From Paeniglutamicibacter kerguelensis (lineage in GTDB: Bacteria; Actinomycetota; Actinomycetes; Actinomycetales; Micrococcaceae), in assembly GCF_017876535.1 (NCBI RefSeq), contig NZ_JAGIOF010000003.1, forward strand, positions 1 to 64,000: a stretch of DNA of 64,000 bases, given 5' to 3'. Position 1 is the first letter of the stretch. Every line of letters starts with the position of its first letter. Position numbers and translations under genes: made by a program. Of the stretch, positions 1-8,805 are shown piece after piece. The notes under the pieces are model-generated. The model had not been told where the DNA came from. It worked only from the letters and a program-made list of their open reading frames with translations, and ran no database searches.

Positions 1-513
1 CTGCGGAACGCCGGCGTACTTCGCCGCAAGCAACGCCAGGTCGATGCGCAGGGGCCCATTGAGCATCGACGAGAGCCCCTGGCTGGTGACCGGGCCGTAT
101 TGCTGCAGGTGTTTGCGCAGTCCACGGTCGGGGTCGATACTGTCGACCCATTGTCGACTGGTGCCCCGGAAAAAGGTGGGTCCCAGCGAGGAATCCGTGA
201 CGGGGTCTCCCAGCTCAAGCGCCGCACATGCGCGCAGCAAATGTTCCCACCGGATGAAGGCGTCGACTTCCCGGGGCTCGGGGCGGGAAGGGGCCAGCGA
301 CTCGTATCCGGGGAACGTGCGGAGCTGTTCCAGGGGGTCCAGATGCAGGGCGCGGGAGACCCCAATGATCGTTTCCTCCTTGACGCGGTCATCTGCCATT
401 TGTTGCAAGATGCGTATGCGGGAAAAACCGGCTCCCTTCGAGAGCACGCTGAGTCCGGTGCCGGGAGCGACCGTGTTGAACCACCGGTTGGCATCACTCG
501 CAACAAAAACCAC
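1..513 (-). CDS. HTH-like plasmid protein, C-terminus cut by window edge
   Basis: Open on the minus strand to the window edge, so only the first 171 residues are seen. It aligns without gaps to the complete protein at 20527-21207; by hand count 106 of 171 residues are identical. The segment around residues 20-60 (VLSKGAGFSRIRILQQ and following) looks like a helix-turn-helix, and RWEHLLRACAALE and PLRIDLALLAAKY are shared blocks. I chose the GTG at 513 because AAAGGAGA lies 5 nt upstream and the paralogue also starts at this point. The frame is open further upstream, but that part does not align. Function is unknown; regulation of a plasmid function is an inference. Confidence 0.75.
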   Translation of the reverse strand, partial: MVFVASDANRWFNTVAPGTGLSVLSKGAGFSRIRILQQMADDRVKEETIIGVSRALHLDPLEQLRTFPGYESLAPSRPEPREVDAFIRWEHLLRACAALELGDPVTDSSLGPTFFRGTSRQWVDSIDPDRGLRKHLQQYGPVTSQGLSSMLNGPLRIDLALLAAKYAGVPQ

Positions 514-1127
514 GGGCTCTCCTTTCAACGAACTCTCCATTGGGTCGGCTTCACCCCTAATCTTCCACGGTGTCTGAACTGTCCCGGCAATCCTGCCGCC
601 GGTTGACGAGGGGCGGATGGCCCGAGCCTTTAGGTTGGATCGTCGGTAATGGCACTTATGGAATGCTTGCCCGAGTTCCGAGCGAGTCCCGTCAAGCCCG
701 GACCCGCAAGCCGGCACATGGGGAACCATAGGGAAACGCCAACGAGGGTCCCTGCCTGGGGAAGCCGGGACCACGGCGGTAGGGTTCCTCCACGCGGTGC
801 GGTCTAGGTGCTTTTCTTGGGCCGCGAAGCACAGAGGGAGGACGGAGAACTCACGGCGGGCCGCGACCTTGGCGGTGTGCTCAGTGACCGGGTGGAATCC
901 CCCGGTCTTGATACCCGCGAATGTCGCGGCCATTTCTTGGATGGGGCGGCTTGGTTCGTGGCTGCTGGCCCTCGGGGTCTTGGCCACGAAGTGCAGGTAG
1001 CACTTGGGCGCGGTCTTGCGTTGGCAGAAGACGCGATCGGTGCGAGCAGAAGACACGGCATCGCCGCGTCATGGGGAGCCGCGAAACCATCGTCGGCACC
1101 CAAATGCACCACCCGAGGCACGGGTCG
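514..1127. other. Gap with a coding-like remnant on the minus strand
   Basis: No complete gene was found. On the minus strand, about 785-1056 reads as an open frame with strongly G/C-biased third positions (KCYLHFVAKTPRASSHEPSR at its start, then AATFAGIKTGGFHPVTEHTA). It has no credible start or ribosome binding site, and a TGA lies upstream at 1069-1071. The frame stays open into the HTH-like gene, but 541-785 has weak codon bias. It is probably the residue of a decayed gene; I do not recognise the family. Confidence 0.35.
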
Positions 1128-2465
1128 CTAGCCGGCCTTCACGACCAGCAACTCGTCCCAGTGCGTGGTGTAGCGCGGTGACATCATCTCCCGGCGCATC
1201 GTCCACTCAGGGCCGGCCTTCATCCCTGCCAGCCCCAGGCCCACGGCACTGGCGCCGTGGCGCTGTTTGATCTTCTGGATCAGGGGACCGATTTCCTTGG
1301 CCTCGTGCGGGTTCACGAAGGGCTCGAACGTTTCCTGGGTTCCGGTCGGGCGAATATCGGTCACCACGATTCCGGCGCGGGCGTACTTGATGCCGTTGAT
1401 GATCTGGGGAAGCAGTTCCTTGGCGGCGCGGGTCAACAACAGGGGATCCGCTGTGGGGCCAGGCAGGGCAACGGTGACGGCCGGCTGGTGGTTGTCCTTG
1501 GTGTTGTAGTAGCTCGTCATCGCCCAGGCACTCAACACCTTGGCCTGGCGCTGATGCTTGTGCAGGCGCGCGGAGGCCTGTTGTGCATAGATCCCCAAGA
1601 CCTGTTCCATGCCGTGGGTGTCGGTGATGGGGGTGGAGAAGGATCTGCTGAAAATCAGCTGGTCTTTGATTTCGTGTTCCTCCTCCATGGGGATGCACGG
1701 GATGCCGCGCAATTCCAGGATGGTGCGCATCATGACGATCGAAAAGCGCTTGCGCAGCATGACCGCGTCGGAGTCCCGGAGGTCTTTCATGGTCCAGATC
1801 CCCAAACCGTTGAGACGTTTAGTGAGGCGCGGGCCGATGCCCCAGATTTCAACGACGGGCAGCCGGCCGAGCAGTTGCTCACGGTCGGCCAGGGTGACGG
1901 CTTCCCACACGCAGACACCCTCGAGGTGGGCATTCTTCTTGGCCGCCTTGTTGGCCAGCTTGGCCAACGTCTTGGTCTTGGCAATGCCCACGCAGACCGG
2001 TAGCCCCAGGTGATCCATCACGTCTTGCTTCATGCGCCGGGCCAGCTGCTGCAACTCGGGCAGCGTGCCCCGGACACCGAGAAATGCCTCATCGATACTG
2101 TAGACCTCGACCCATGCCGAGTGCCGACCCAGCAGCTGCATCACGCGGGAACTCAGGTCGCCATAGAGTTCGTAGTTGCTGGATTTTGCGACCAGTCCCG
2201 CCCCGCGGAACGTAGCGTCTGTTTCCAGCTTGAACCAGGGCGCACCCATTTCCACGCCCAAGGCCTTCGCCTCGTCGGAGCGTGCGACGGCGCAGCCGTC
2301 GTTGTTGCTCAACACGATGACCGGCCGGCCGATGAGCGTTGGGTCAAACGCCCGTTCGCAGCTCACATAGAAGCTGTTGACGTCCACATGGGCAATGTAT
2401 TCTTCCGGGTTCCCGCAAGATCCTGCATCAGATGCAATAGCACCATTTAAAGGCGATGCAGACAT
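1128..2465 (-). CDS. umuC: Y-family DNA polymerase, UmuC subunit
   Basis: Translesion DNA polymerase V-type catalytic subunit, expected to act with processed UmuD at stalled forks. Residues 25-34 carry the DVNSFY metal-binding motif, and YSIDEAF at 122-128 holds the catalytic Asp-Glu pair. Little-finger and C-terminal parts follow, giving 445 residues, close to the usual UmuC length. The GTG at 2483 would overlap umuD further, but the ATG at 2465 has GGGGAG about 10 nt upstream and is preferred. It overlaps the end of umuD by 19 nt, so the two are translationally coupled and share the SOS-controlled promoter. Plasmid umuDC pairs are common in actinobacteria. Confidence 0.93.
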   Translation of the reverse strand: MSASPLNGAIASDAGSCGNPEEYIAHVDVNSFYVSCERAFDPTLIGRPVIVLSNNDGCAVARSDEAKALGVEMGAPWFKLETDATFRGAGLVAKSSNYELYGDLSSRVMQLLGRHSAWVEVYSIDEAFLGVRGTLPELQQLARRMKQDVMDHLGLPVCVGIAKTKTLAKLANKAAKKNAHLEGVCVWEAVTLADREQLLGRLPVVEIWGIGPRLTKRLNGLGIWTMKDLRDSDAVMLRKRFSIVMMRTILELRGIPCIPMEEEHEIKDQLIFSRSFSTPITDTHGMEQVLGIYAQQASARLHKHQRQAKVLSAWAMTSYYNTKDNHQPAVTVALPGPTADPLLLTRAAKELLPQIINGIKYARAGIVVTDIRPTGTQETFEPFVNPHEAKEIGPLIQKIKQRHGASAVGLGLAGMKAGPEWTMRREMMSPRYTTHWDELLVVKAG

Positions 2466-2878
2466 GTTTCGGCAACTCCCCACACCGTCAGGGAAGCCAA
2501 CTCCCCCACGGCCAGATCTGGATAGTCCGGGCTTTCGGCCTGCAGAACAACACCTTGCGGAGTGAGGCGTAGGCGCTTGACGGTCATTTCTCCGTCTAGG
2601 ATGGCCACCACCACGGAACCGTCAACGGGTTTGCGGGCGCGGTTCACGATGAGTTCATCGCCGTCCGCGATCCCGGCGCCCTGCATGGAATGCCCGGACA
2701 CCCGAACGATGAAGGTGCTGGTGGTGTCGTGGATGAGGTGTTCGCTGAGGTTGATGGACCCAAGGAAGTAGTCCTGGGCCGGGCTAGGGTACCCGGCAGC
2801 CACGGACGTCTCAGCGACCGGCAGCATTATCTGGTCGCCGCCACCATCTATGGAACGTATGTTCTGAATAGTCATCAT
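2447..2878 (-). CDS. umuD: UmuD-like S24 self-cleaving protein
   Basis: A LexA/UmuD-family protein of 143 residues that is activated by RecA-stimulated self-cleavage. The Ala28-Gly29 pair in VAAGYPSP is the expected cleavage site, Ser64 in GHSM is the nucleophile and Lys101 in TVKRL is the general base. The gene is followed directly by overlapping umuC. The start is uncertain. ATG 2878 has only a weak GGGGTG upstream, and a perfect SOS box lies 12 bp inside the frame from that start. ATG 2827 (residue 18) would place the box upstream and still keep the cleavage site. I list the longer form. Confidence 0.88.
   Translation of the reverse strand: MMTIQNIRSIDGGGDQIMLPVAETSVAAGYPSPAQDYFLGSINLSEHLIHDTTSTFIVRVSGHSMQGAGIADGDELIVNRARKPVDGSVVVAILDGEMTVKRLRLTPQGVVLQAESPDYPDLAVGELASLTVWGVAETCLHRL
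2853..2864. promoter_or_regulatory. SOS box (LexA operator) GAACGTATGTTC
   Basis: A perfect GAAC-N4-GTTC palindrome, the actinobacterial LexA operator type. It lies at the 5' end of the umuD frame, where it could control the umuDC pair. A weaker related palindrome (TAGAA-N6-TTCTA) is at 2893-2908, just upstream of the first ATG. Confidence 0.8.
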
Positions 2879-3118
2879 TGCACCCCAATTTTTAGAAATT
2901 TAGTTCTACATAAGGATACGTCCGCTGCCCACGATTTGCTCTGCCCTTGGATGGTGGAACTCATAGGAACCATCGACGCAGCGGACGGCCCGGGAAAGGG
3001 CATGAGGGAAACGGGCATTCAAGCCGGGCAAGACGATGATGCGCATGCCCGGCTCGTGAATGCCCCGGCCGAGGGGGGGACGGCTGGTGCCAGTGCGCCG
3101 CACCTAGGACCAAAAGGT

Positions 3119-3148
3119 GCGGCCCCCGGAGACAAGGCCGGGGGCCGC
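3119..3148. terminator. GC-rich hairpin
   Basis: Perfect 11-bp arms (GCGGCCCCCGG and its complement) with an 8-nt loop. No clear T-run follows on either strand, so the direction is unclear. Confidence 0.45.
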
Positions 3149-3608
3149 GGTGTGTCCCTACAGAAAAGGAACCCTGTCTGCCTTGCGGCAAGTATTCGGT
3201 AGTCGTCCACGGTATCGAAGTGTTTCGACCGCGACGAACTGGGTAACTACCTCTCCCCGCCTGGGCGCCAACCCGGGGAAGGCAACCATTGCGCTGATGA
3301 TCAGCGCCTACAAGGCCACCTGCGACCGCCAGGACTGGCGCCACCCGCAAGCCGACATGGCCACCTGCCCGACGACCCTTGAAACCTGGAGATACCAAGT
3401 CAGCACGGTAGAACGCGTCATTGTTGATAACATCAACCAGTAGGACGGTTTGCCCCGGAAATTTGAACGGCTGGGGCAAATCTCCTTGCTCTGGGTTTGA
3501 TCGGTCATCACCCCGTTCCGGGTTTGACCGGGCACCACCCCGGTCGCGATCAAGCCCGGTACCGGGACTCCCAACCCCGCAACAGTATTCTCAACTCGCG
3601 AATACACC

Positions 3609-3643
3609 AATGGCCACCTCGGTTCCCTTCCGAGGTGGCCATT
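3609..3643. terminator. Hairpin, probable par-side terminator
   Basis: Perfect 14-bp arms (AATGGCCACCTCGG and its complement) with a 7-nt loop. It lies about 250 bp beyond the 3' end of the leftward par operon and may end its transcript. Confidence 0.55.
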
Positions 3644-3751
3644 CATCCTTAACGGCCCTCGCTGCGCTCGGACTGATCCTTCTTGTCCTCCGCGGAGGAA
3701 AACATCAGCTGGGCAGGAATTTCATTTCGCACCCCCAAGATGTTCAGTCAA

Positions 3752-3894
3752 ACTGGTACCACACTGGTATGGTACTGGCACCACGCCAAACTCACTCCAC
3801 TCCAGTGCGGTACCATTCTGGTACTACACTGGTACTACACCAGCACTACACCGGTACCATACTGAAATCGTACCGGTGTAGTGATGGTACTAAG
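3752..3894. repeat. 11-bp phased repeats, downstream par array
   Basis: About thirteen consecutive 11-bp units, several close to CTGGTACYACA, for example at 3752, 3763, 3774, 3818, 3829 and 3851. A 1-nt phase change occurs in the middle. The spacing is one helical turn, as expected for a centromere or operator bound by a small ribbon-helix-helix-type partner of ParA. A matching array lies upstream of parA. Confidence 0.75.
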
Positions 3895-4192
3895 CGTTCT
3901 CTGCAGTGCCTGAACCGTATCGTTCCTCCAGAATGGGCCAAACAATACGCTCCAGCAGTTTCTGCTGGCTTATTTCCTCTAGCTCCGCAGCCGCCCGAAG
4001 GAGGTTCATCTGGCTGGTGCTGGTCCGGAAATTCAGTCCGGTGGTCTTCTTTTCCTTGTTTCGAATCTTCCAGGCCGGCAAATCTGGCTGTGTTGCAACT
4101 GGAACGGGAACCGACTGCTGTTCTGCTCGGTTTGCGAATTCTTCAATTTGGCGGTCAGTCGCGGGCGTCTGCCGAGTGCGAGGCTTCACCAT
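3890..4192 (-). CDS. Small ParB-like centromere-binding partner of ParA
   Basis: A 100-residue basic protein whose start overlaps the end of parA by 7 nt, the usual layout of a type Ib partition cassette. Sequence similarity to known ParB/ParG/Omega types is not obvious by eye. Residues 55-90 (NFRTSTSQMNLLRAAAELEE and the following helix) could form a strand-helix-helix DNA-binding fold. The flanking 11-bp repeats are the probable binding sites, and the protein probably also represses the operon. The role is inferred from position, size and repeats. Confidence 0.75.
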   Translation of the reverse strand: MVKPRTRQTPATDRQIEEFANRAEQQSVPVPVATQPDLPAWKIRNKEKKTTGLNFRTSTSQMNLLRAAAELEEISQQKLLERIVWPILEERYGSGTAENA

Positions 4193-4821
4193 GTGAGGAT
4201 CTCCTGGGTAAGTAGCTGAACTTCGGCTTTGGCTTTGGAATCTTTCATCTCCACTACTCCTTGCCCTTCATCAAGGCAGTTTTTGAAGACCTTGCGCTCA
4301 TGGATCACGGTGCTTGCAAGAGTGATTTCCGGGTAGTCGGCCAGATATTCCTGCGATTCCCTGATGTCAGTCGAAAATACATTGGTCGCTGCGCGGTTCA
4401 TGGCTGCAAGCGTTTTGAGTGCCGGGTTGAAGTCCAGCGCCTCGCTCAGGGTTTCTACAACACCCGCCGTTGAATCCAAGTCCGCCTGCGAAGGCTGGAA
4501 GGGCATGAGGAAGACGTCGGCAATTGTCATCGCCGTGCGCATCTCCTTACTGTCTTTACCTGGTGCATCGACAATTACGACGTCGTATTTGCCGCCCAGC
4601 TCTTCCAGTGATGTTCGAAGGTTCCCCTTCATCTGCACCGCCTGAATGTACCGGTGCCCGTTCTCTTCACGGTCGCGCGCCCAGTTTGTGACGGTGTGAA
4701 CAGTGGGGTCGGCCTCCACGAGGATTACGTCTTTTCCTAGACGCTGCATTTCGACGGCGATATTCACGGCAAGCGTTGATTTTCCGACGCCACCCTTATG
4801 GTGGCCAACAAGTAGGATCAT
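4186..4821 (-). CDS. parA: ParA-type partition ATPase
   Basis: A 211-residue MinD/ParA-family ATPase that would partition the plasmid together with the downstream small protein. The deviant Walker A motif KGGVGKST is at residues 9-16, with VEADP at about 35-39 and the switch region VIVDAPGKD at about 82-90. It has no N-terminal HTH, which identifies the short type Ib class. In that class the partner protein is the repressor and centromere binder. The start ATG lies immediately beside the upstream repeat array, which contains a TATATT-like -10. Confidence 0.93.
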   Translation of the reverse strand: MILLVGHHKGGVGKSTLAVNIAVEMQRLGKDVILVEADPTVHTVTNWARDREENGHRYIQAVQMKGNLRTSLEELGGKYDVVIVDAPGKDSKEMRTAMTIADVFLMPFQPSQADLDSTAGVVETLSEALDFNPALKTLAAMNRAATNVFSTDIRESQEYLADYPEITLASTVIHERKVFKNCLDEGQGVVEMKDSKAKAEVQLLTQEILTW

Positions 4822-4905
4822 GGCACTACACTAACACCACACCGGTCTGAACTGGTACCACACTAGTTATATTTTGGTACTGAATTGGTACCACTCTAGT
4901 GTGGT
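4822..4905. repeat. 11-bp phased repeats, par promoter/centromere array
   Basis: Units of about 11 bp near GGTACCACACT start at 4822, 4833, 4854, 4876 and 4887, in phase with one helical turn. The AT-rich spacer AGTTATATTTT is at 4865-4875. They sit just before the parA start codon, as expected for a combined operator and parS. Confidence 0.75.
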
Positions 4906-4963
4906 TTCGAAGTCTTCATGACTCAAAATTGGGATTGGTGGTCCATTCACAAACACGCCTTGT

Positions 4964-6856
4964 TTACGCAGTTCTGCGCATCGTTAGGGAACCGAGCGTG
5001 GTTTGGTGGTCCTCGTAGTCCGGCCAGAACGGTATGTCTTCATCTGCATACTCATAGTCATCAGTTATGAGCGCTAGAGAACCAAAAGCATTCGTCCTGT
5101 TGTCGAGCCAGGCATGCCATTGGGCACGTTGCTGCCTATGCGCGGCGTATTGAGCGGCAATGGCTTCAAGCACTCCAAAATACTCGGCCAGTGTTCGGAG
5201 CTTGCTGGGTGATGCAACGGCCCATCCACTATCTGTACGACTAATGAGTTGCCAGGCATAGAGCATTTCGAGTGCGTCTTTGGTACTGGTGGGGGAGAGT
5301 CCAGTTTCACGAGCGATTCGGGGGGTGTTCAGATCGCCTTCGCTCTTTTCTACGGCTTCGTAGACGAGAGCAGCTACCTGTCCTAGTTCCCTAAAGACGG
5401 GTCGAAGAGCGTGCGTCTTCCCCTTTTTCCAGGTCATCGTCTCGGCAATGACTGCGTACTCGTCAGGGATTACAAGCTCGTAGGCATCCGCATGGCGCCC
5501 GCGGCCTTCGCCGGCCTGACGAATCAAAGGTGTAGAGCCACTAGCAAGCAAGCGCAGCTGCCTGGCCACTGTTGCTTGATGAGTGCCGGTAGCCAGGGCG
5601 TATGAACGAACACCGAATTCAAGAACGGGGGAGTCCTTCTTATGAGCTGCTTCAAGTAGAGCTCGAAGAAGGAACCGAAGAGAGATCCCTTCGCGGCTTC
5701 TCAGGTGGGTTCGCTCGTAGGCGTTGAGTGCTCGTTCCCATGAGCGGAGGTACTGGTGGGTGGTTAGATCTTTAACGCCTAGCCCCCCCTGTGTATTAAT
5801 CCGGCTTGTGTCGTATTTGCGGCCGTTCTTCCCTGCCGGGGAAACGTTGGCTTTTTTGGCGCAGAAGGCTTCGGCTTTCAGCCAGTCGCGCTTGAGGGCC
5901 TTGGCGCGTTGTGATGGTGTGTACCTGGCATAGAACCCTGCGAGGCCGGCCCAGGTACCCTCGTGCATGCGCTTCTGCACATCGGTCAGGGACCACCCGG
6001 AACCGGCGGCCGATGCCAAGACCGCTTGGCGGGCTTCCGACGGCGAGTTGTATCGAGAGGTGTCGAACGTGCCGTGACGTCCCATCTGCTCAGCCTCGCT
6101 ACGCAACATAGTGCGGTCCGAGATGGCGTTCTTGGCACCGGGCGGGGTAGTGGGTTCTGGGATTGCTTCACGGAGAACGGCCAGTTCTGGCGACAGCTCC
6201 GTTCGTAGGGCGACAAGGCCGGGACTCGGGTTGGGGAGCATCGCCACATCAACAGCAACAGACAGCGGCTGAGTCAACGTTTGGTAGCCGCCACGCTTCC
6301 ACGGAGAACCTGGCACACGAATACACCCGCTATAAACAGACTGGTGCGGAGATGGATCCAGGCTTTGGAATCTCTTGGCCAACGCTTCAACGCATTCACG
6401 AGCAGTCGTGAAATCAACACGGTTCCGCCACGGGATATACACGTGGATGCCTCCGGATGGAGATGTGTCTTCAATCCATCGCAGCCCGCACTTGGTAAGC
6501 AGGCTCTTCAGCTCACTGACATCCGCGGCCACATCACCGCGGCCGGAGTCAAAGTCCAAGCAGAATGCTGAAACGCACCCATCCTTTCCGGTAACCATCA
6601 CGGCCGCGGGGAAAGAAGGGAGCGCAGGACTGATGGGGCGGGTGTTCTTCGTGAAGTAGTTGCGACCGCCATCCTTGGAAAGTCGCATCATCGGCTGTCC
6701 GGCTATTGCGGAGGCCAATGCCTTCCACTCGGCTGCAGCGCGAGCCTTTTCAAGGTCCTCCATCCCCTGGATGCGGGCATCGTGAGACAAGACACGCGTG
6801 GGAGTGGAGGGTACAGGTGTTGGTTCAAAAACAATTGTGTGTAGACTGTCATGCAT
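4964..6856 (-). CDS. Plasmid replication initiator with primase-like N-terminal domain
   Basis: A 630-residue protein with features of the archaeo-eukaryotic primase (AEP) superfamily in its N-terminal third: an acidic pair in CLDFDSGRGD (Asp101, Asp103) and SPSGGIHVYIP at about 132-142, which matches the conserved sGG-hxHhy motif. The C-terminal half has helix-rich segments that look like winged helices, with RIARETGLSPTSTKDALEML around residue 510. It lies directly upstream of parA in the same direction, next to an inverted repeat. It is probably the Rep protein of the replicon, although it might only prime. The start ATG has AAGGA about 11 nt upstream. Confidence 0.8.
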   Translation of the reverse strand: MHDSLHTIVFEPTPVPSTPTRVLSHDARIQGMEDLEKARAAAEWKALASAIAGQPMMRLSKDGGRNYFTKNTRPISPALPSFPAAVMVTGKDGCVSAFCLDFDSGRGDVAADVSELKSLLTKCGLRWIEDTSPSGGIHVYIPWRNRVDFTTARECVEALAKRFQSLDPSPHQSVYSGCIRVPGSPWKRGGYQTLTQPLSVAVDVAMLPNPSPGLVALRTELSPELAVLREAIPEPTTPPGAKNAISDRTMLRSEAEQMGRHGTFDTSRYNSPSEARQAVLASAAGSGWSLTDVQKRMHEGTWAGLAGFYARYTPSQRAKALKRDWLKAEAFCAKKANVSPAGKNGRKYDTSRINTQGGLGVKDLTTHQYLRSWERALNAYERTHLRSREGISLRFLLRALLEAAHKKDSPVLEFGVRSYALATGTHQATVARQLRLLASGSTPLIRQAGEGRGRHADAYELVIPDEYAVIAETMTWKKGKTHALRPVFRELGQVAALVYEAVEKSEGDLNTPRIARETGLSPTSTKDALEMLYAWQLISRTDSGWAVASPSKLRTLAEYFGVLEAIAAQYAAHRQQRAQWHAWLDNRTNAFGSLALITDDYEYADEDIPFWPDYEDHQTTLGSLTMRRTA

Positions 6857-6885
6857 AAGCAGCGTCCTTGTAAAAGGGTGTAGCT

Positions 6886-6933
6886 ATTGGAGCTAGTCAC
6901 TTCAATCCGGCCAAGAATGTTCAGTGACTAGCT
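6886..6933. promoter_or_regulatory. Inverted repeat and shared 18-bp motif upstream of rep
   Basis: AGCTAGTCACT at 6891-6901 and its complement at 6923-6933 form perfect 11-bp arms. The left arm is part of ATTGGAGCTAGTCACTTC (6886-6903). That motif recurs with 15 of 18 matches at 12232-12249, upstream of the leftward transfer operon. It is a candidate operator for the rep promoter. Confidence 0.55.
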
Positions 6934-6946
6934 TGGAAACTTGATC

Positions 6947-6971
6947 GAAGGCCCGCCTTGTGCGGGCCTTC
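6947..6971. terminator. Hairpin between rep and the small RHH-like gene
   Basis: Perfect 10-bp arms GAAGGCCCGC and its complement with a 5-nt loop, followed on the plus strand by TTCATTT. It lies just beyond the stop codon of the leftward small gene and probably insulates it from rep. Confidence 0.7.
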
Positions 6972-6976
6972 TTCAT

Positions 6977-7204
6977 TTAAGAGGCGTGCTTAATCGGCAA
7001 CTCCGTTTGATTGTCGATAGCGTCAATGTCGATGGAGCCCAACTGTTCGAGGACTATGTCCGCGATGAAGTCACTGGCAGAAATTCCCTGGGCCTTGGCA
7101 ACGGCAAAAATTTTCTCAGCCTGCGAGGTGGGAATACGGGTCGTGAATACATGCCGGTCGCCTTTGGAAGGACGCCCGACTCTGCTGCGCGTTAGATTAC
7201 CCAT
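6977..7204 (-). CDS. Small ribbon-helix-helix-like DNA-binding protein
   Basis: A 75-residue protein. The basic N-terminus (RSRVGRPSKGDRH) leads into a strand (VFTTRIPT) and two helices (QAEKIFAVAKAQG, SASDFIADIVLEQL), the order of an Arc/CopG-type ribbon-helix-helix fold. It is leftward, 73 nt beyond the MinD-like gene, and ends at a hairpin. A role as copy-number or transfer repressor is likely from fold and place but not shown. The shared 18-bp motif found at both the rep and transfer promoters is a possible target. Confidence 0.72.
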   Translation of the reverse strand: MGNLTRSRVGRPSKGDRHVFTTRIPTSQAEKIFAVAKAQGISASDFIADIVLEQLGSIDIDAIDNQTELPIKHAS

Positions 7205-7279
7205 AGAAGCAATTTACATTTCAGAAATAGCTGCACCAAGGGCTCCCTTCGGTGTGTCGCGATATATTTCCCCAAGTCA

Positions 7280-8746
7280 TCAGACACGTCGGTTGCTTAT
7301 GCCGTTCGCGACTGCCGCCGCAGAAGCAAGCCACGCGCGTTGCGTTGCAGGGCGTAGCGCTTCGTAGGAAATCTGCCCGTCAACAAGCGCGGGATCATGG
7401 GGGATTTGAACAGCCTGCCGCACCAGAGCTTCATAGCCCTTGGCTACATGTTCCAAATCGGCGCGAGTGGCCTTGGGGTCAGCTTGCGAAATGACTGCCA
7501 CTGCTTCACGGGCGAGCCTCGCTGAGTGTTCGTTGCGCTCTGCCAGCGCTTCCAGGAGCAGCGCACCGGCTTCCGCGTGGTCGTTGCGGGTTGTGGTGGC
7601 CACGACGATTTGATCGGCAAGGTCGATCATGCGCAACCACATTGGGTCTGATTCGTCGTTGCCGCTGTCAATGAAAATCAGCCGGTAGTATTTTGCGGCT
7701 ACGGCGTGGATGGCGTCCACGTCGGCCGGCTCCACGCGTTGCTCGTGTGCCAGCGCCATCGGCTTGGAGCGCAGCACATCGAATTTGTCCCGGGTTTGGT
7801 GGTGCACGAAGTGCGCCAGATCTGCGGACTGCGCCCCGGTACCCAATAGCTTTTCTGACTGGGGGAGTAAGTCGAGCAAGGTTGCCTCGTGCGGGCCTTG
7901 CTCGGTGCGCCAACCTAGGGTTCCCCGTGTTTGGTTGTTGTCCCAGGAGAGCACTCCTGCGCCTCCGTAGCGGGCGAATATGGCGCTCAGAAGCACTGTG
8001 GTTGGGGTTTTTCCTGCGCCTCCTTTGCCGTTCACGATGGCGATGGTGCGTGGGCCTGGCCAATGCTGGCTGACGGCCTGCACATCGCCCCGTTCGGCCC
8101 GCTCATCCTCGCTGGGAGCCATGCGCATTCCCATGCGGGTGAGGCTTCCGCGCCATCCCTTGGAGGCTGGTTCTTCGACCTGTTCCTTGGTCAGGAAGCT
8201 TTGGCGGGCCTCGCGGCGCGTGCCGGGGCCGGCCGGTTGCTGCTCTTGCCCGGTGCTGTTGGTGCTCGGGGTGGGCGCTTTCTGGGTGAAGGGGTTTGCC
8301 GCTTTCTCTCCGGTGGCGGGCGCCTGTGGTGCGGTTGCTTCGGGCGCGGAAATCTGGGGGGCTGTATCGGCATTGGGCACCGGCTTGCGGCTGGTAACCG
8401 GCTGTTCCATGTCCGTGGCGGGGGAGGGGTCCGCGGGGGTGCTCTGTCGCTTGCGGATCGGTGCAGCGATGGGTTCCTCATGGACCACTCGAGAAACATT
8501 TCCTGTGTCAGCGTCCACGCTGCCGTCCGGGTGGACTTTGACCGGCCAGGTGCCTTGCTCATCGGTCATGAGGGCCCGCACGGGCGCGCCCTGGCTGGCC
8601 GCGTGGCCGATCACGAGGGCCAGGGTCTTGGCTCGTGCCTCCTCTTCATTGGCAGCCTCGAACTCGTGGGTTCGATCCTCAATGGTGACCGTGGCCGTTC
8701 CGTCCGCGTTGACGATGGCTTCAATGATGTTTCCGGTGGTGCTCAT
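7280..8746 (-). CDS. MinD/ParA-like ATPase with long disordered N-terminal region
   Basis: A 488-residue protein and the last gene of the leftward transfer operon. Residues 1-95 form a small acidic domain, 96-200 are Pro/Ala/Thr-rich and probably disordered, and the C-terminal half is a MinD-like ATPase with deviant Walker A GKGGAGKTPTT at 240-250. LSWDNNQTRGTLGWR follows at about 270. Such ATPases accompany actinobacterial conjugation genes, but their mechanism is not established. The frame is open upstream to 9139, but that part overlaps the lipoprotein gene. The ATG at 8746 begins the acidic domain and is the likely start. Confidence 0.82.
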   Translation of the reverse strand: MSTTGNIIEAIVNADGTATVTIEDRTHEFEAANEEEARAKTLALVIGHAASQGAPVRALMTDEQGTWPVKVHPDGSVDADTGNVSRVVHEEPIAAPIRKRQSTPADPSPATDMEQPVTSRKPVPNADTAPQISAPEATAPQAPATGEKAANPFTQKAPTPSTNSTGQEQQPAGPGTRREARQSFLTKEQVEEPASKGWRGSLTRMGMRMAPSEDERAERGDVQAVSQHWPGPRTIAIVNGKGGAGKTPTTVLLSAIFARYGGAGVLSWDNNQTRGTLGWRTEQGPHEATLLDLLPQSEKLLGTGAQSADLAHFVHHQTRDKFDVLRSKPMALAHEQRVEPADVDAIHAVAAKYYRLIFIDSGNDESDPMWLRMIDLADQIVVATTTRNDHAEAGALLLEALAERNEHSARLAREAVAVISQADPKATRADLEHVAKGYEALVRQAVQIPHDPALVDGQISYEALRPATQRAWLASAAAVANGISNRRV

Positions 8747-8805
8747 GGTGTTCTCACTTTCTGCGAAGGAGTGAAATCTCGATGGATGGGGCTTCTCGGG
8801 GGGGG

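Larger units (their letters stand above)
2879..3889. other. 1-kb gap between umuD and the par operon
   Basis: No convincing gene. It contains two terminator-like hairpins (3119-3148 and 3609-3643), a 23-bp imperfect direct repeat pair (3493-3515 and 3520-3542, 20 of 23 matching) and the 11-bp repeat array next to the par operon. Two stretches have coding-like codon bias but no clear start: the minus strand around 2906-3060 (ending GSGRILM) and the plus strand around 3270-3443 (ending IVDNINQ). Both may be decayed genes. Confidence 0.5.

Noticed and set aside
3752..3894. Repeat array considered as a CRISPR
   Set aside because: Units are 11 bp with no spacers of constant length, and no cas genes are present. 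Phasing and position fit a partition site.
3421..4215. 264-codon plus-strand frame through the repeat array
   Set aside because: It runs through the terminator, the repeats and antisense of the ParB-like gene; its composition is repeat-derived.
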